Assembly (NCBI GenBank): GCA_900199595.1
Contig: FZRB01000022.1
Coordinates: forward strand, 20,851-65,527
Direction of reading: 5' to 3'
DNA: 44,677 nt
From: Lachnospiraceae bacterium
GTDB lineage: Bacteria; Bacillota; Clostridia; Lachnospirales; Lachnospiraceae
Of this stretch, positions 43,178 to 44,677 are shown piece after piece. Numbering within the stretch: position 1 is the stretch's first letter; every line of letters begins with the position of its first letter. The notes under the pieces were generated by a model, which saw only the letters and a program-made list of their open reading frames with translations, was not told where the DNA came from and did no database searches. The translations under genes were made by a program, and so were the position numbers.

Positions 43178-43930
43178 TTAATAATCTCTAAGTTTCTTAC
43201 CTGTAAGTGTGAGGAATACTTCCTCAAGTGTGATAGTCGAAGTATCTTCAACAACCATCTTCTTAAGCTCTTCACTGGTTCCGGTTGCTATAACCTTACC
43301 GTTATCCATAATAGCGATTCTGGTACATATAGCTTCAACCTCTTCCATGTAGTGGCTGGTATAAATTACCGTAGCGCCATTTTTATTGGATTCCTTAATC
43401 TTCTCAAGGATGAAGTTTCTTGACTGAGGATCGATACCAACTGTTGGCTCATCAAAGATAAGCAGCTTGGGATGATGACCTATAGCACAAGCAATATTGA
43501 GTCGTCTCTTCATACCTCCTGAAAATGTCTTTGCAAAATCGTTTCTTCTGTCAAGAAGGCCAACATATTCCAGAGATTCATCTATTCTCTTTTTAAGCTC
43601 AGCTCCCTTTATTCCGTAAAGTGAAGTAAAGAGTTCAACATTTTCCCAGGCTTTCAGATTACCGTGAATTGCCAGATCCTGTGGAATATAACCAAGCTTA
43701 TCTACTAATTCTTTTCTATTTCTCTGGAAATCCTTTCCGTAAAATTCAACATTTCCAAGAGTAGGTTTAACCAGATCACAGACCATATTCATCGTTGTAC
43801 TCTTACCTGCTCCGTTAGGACCAAGAAGCCCGAATACTTCACCTTCCTGAATTTCGATATTTACATTATCAACAACAACTCTGTTTCCGTACTTTTTAGT
43901 AAGATCATTTAGTTTTAATATTGTTCCCAT
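43178..43930 (-). CDS. ABC exporter ATP-binding protein
   Basis: 250 residues. Walker A GPNGAGKST, Q-loop IPQDL, signature FSGGMKRR, Walker B LLIFDEPT, H-loop TSHYMEE. First gene of the ABC-ABC-ABC-HK-RR operon, which parallels B. subtilis yvfRSTU in content. Confidence 0.93.
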   Translation of the reverse strand: MGTILKLNDLTKKYGNRVVVDNVNIEIQEGEVFGLLGPNGAGKSTTMNMVCDLVKPTLGNVEFYGKDFQRNRKELVDKLGYIPQDLAIHGNLKAWENVELFTSLYGIKGAELKKRIDESLEYVGLLDRRNDFAKTFSGGMKRRLNIACAIGHHPKLLIFDEPTVGIDPQSRNFILEKIKESNKNGATVIYTSHYMEEVEAICTRIAIMDNGKVIATGTSEELKKMVVEDTSTITLEEVFLTLTGKKLRDY

Positions 43931-43964
43931 GATTTCTCTCCATTATATATATTAAACTGTTAAA

Positions 43965-44006
43965 AGCATGTCACTGAAGATTATGTCTATCTCCATCTGA
44001 CATGCT
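43965..44006. repeat. Inverted repeat in the ABC-TCS operon leader
   Basis: AGCATGTCA (43965-43973) and TGACATGCT (43998-44006) pair perfectly around 24 nt, followed on the minus strand by TTTTAACAG. May be an operator or a weak attenuator in the 5' UTR. Confidence 0.55.
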
Positions 44007-44007
44007 C

Positions 44008-44072
44008 ATTATATAATCTGGATATTTAGTTTTGTAGTGAAGAAAGATACTATTTCAATATGACTTTAGTCA
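44008..44072 (-). promoter_or_regulatory. Promoter and putative response-regulator site of the ABC-TCS operon
   Basis: TATAAT (44008-44013, minus strand), with no good -35. TGACTTTAGTCA (44061-44072), a palindrome, is centred about 56 nt upstream of the -10. It fits the ACT(A/T)nAGT pattern described for VraR/LiaR-type regulators. Confidence 0.5.
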
Positions 44073-44100
44073 CATTAGAAACGTGAAACGTCAGGCGAAT

Positions 44101-44140
44101 AAGAAAAAACCATGTAAACAAATATACTGTTCACATGGTT
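44101..44140 (-). terminator. Terminator of the rRNA/tRNA transcript
   Basis: AACCATGTGAACA (44128-44140) and TGTTTACATGGTT (44108-44120) pair on the minus strand with one G-U, then TTTTTCTT. Ten nt after the tRNA 3' end. Confidence 0.88.
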
Positions 44141-44149
44141 TATATACTC

Positions 44150-44220
44150 CAGGGGGTGAGGGAATCGAACCCCCTCCAAAGGTTTTGGAGACCCCTATCA
44201 TACCGGTAGACCAACCCCCT
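44150..44220 (-). tRNA. tRNA-Trp (anticodon CCA)
   Basis: 71 nt. Acceptor AGGGGGT/ACCCCCT, anticodon stem GGGGT/ACCTT around CTCCAAA (anticodon CCA), T-arm GGGGG-TTCGATT-CCCTC, discriminator G, 3' CCA not encoded. The D-arm is weak: only CTA/TAG pairs readily, and anticodon and T stems contain G-U pairs. Confidence 0.9.
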
Positions 44221-44228
44221 ATTATAAA

Positions 44229-44256
44229 GACTCGATTTGCCGAAACAAATCGAGTC
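44229..44256 (-). terminator. Hairpin between 23S rRNA and tRNA-Trp
   Basis: GACTCGATTTG and CAAATCGAGTC, an 11-bp perfect stem with a 6-nt loop, followed on the minus strand by TTTATAAT, then directly the tRNA. Acts either as a terminator or as a processing signal. Confidence 0.6.
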
Positions 44257-44337
44257 CTTGTTTATGAAGTTATATTATACACTCAAAACTTCATACATTG
44301 AACAAATCATTTTATCTGATGTATCTTCTTAATTAGG

Positions 44338-44677
<340 letters not shown>

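Noticed and set aside
44083-44301. 72-codon plus-strand ORF at the right end
   Set aside because: It runs across the tRNA-Trp gene and two hairpins on the opposite strand; no SD.

Overview
The window (about 44.7 kb, AT-rich) looks like a chromosomal segment of an anaerobic, plant-fibre-degrading member of the Lachnospiraceae (Butyrivibrio / Pseudobutyrivibrio / Roseburia type). This rests on the gene families present: a secreted GH9 cellulase, a GH43 enzyme, a CE2-like SGNH esterase, DUF4317, DUF2804, DUF4867 and DUF5104 proteins, a macro-domain protein with a helical tail, and an Lsa-like ABC-F protein. Genus is an inference. Nearly all genes are on the minus strand; the plus strand carries only a CPBP protease and two AraC-type regulators. 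No phage genes, transposases or CRISPR arrays were seen.

Layout. 1-6.3 kb: 5' part of a GH9 endoglucanase gene, a CPBP protease, two alpha/beta hydrolases, and an RtcB RNA ligase with a small Cys-rich partner gene. 6.3-6.7 kb: a compact unit made of a near-consensus promoter, a hairpin-rich leader, a 25-codon ORF with a strong Shine-Dalgarno, and a strong terminator that ends just before the rtcB operon. 6.7-24.6 kb: housekeeping and poorly known genes (DUF4143 ATPase, YcaQ-like glycosylase, PPP phosphatase, PlsC-like acyltransferase, cyclase, lipoproteins, DUF2804, DUF4317, Tyr phosphatase, VWA, flavoproteins, macro domain, SfsA, CPBP, metallophosphoesterase, membrane proteins). 24.7-31.6 kb: an ABC-2 exporter operon divergent from an AraC gene, and a GH43/DUF4867 operon divergent from a second AraC gene. 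31.6-36.8 kb: a five-gene operon (SGNH esterase, OPT transporter, PqqD-like protein, SDR, condensation-like acyltransferase) resembling a small undescribed peptide or acyl-conjugate pathway. 36.9-38.9 kb: an ABC-F ribosome-protection gene behind a leader with a 7-codon peptide and an attenuator. 38.9-44.1 kb: a two-component system co-transcribed with an ABC exporter, with a LiaR/VraR-like palindrome upstream. 44.1-44.7 kb: tRNA-Trp and the 3' end of a 23S rRNA gene with no 5S gene between them.

Regulation is the most distinctive theme. Three genes or operons (rtcB, ABC-F, the first araC) are preceded by terminators placed between promoter and gene, two of them with short leader ORFs. Dispersed imperfect inverted repeats with TGACA/TGTCA cores sit in several intergenic gaps, sometimes as near-identical pairs kilobases apart. 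All functional calls come from reading motifs by eye; no searches were run.
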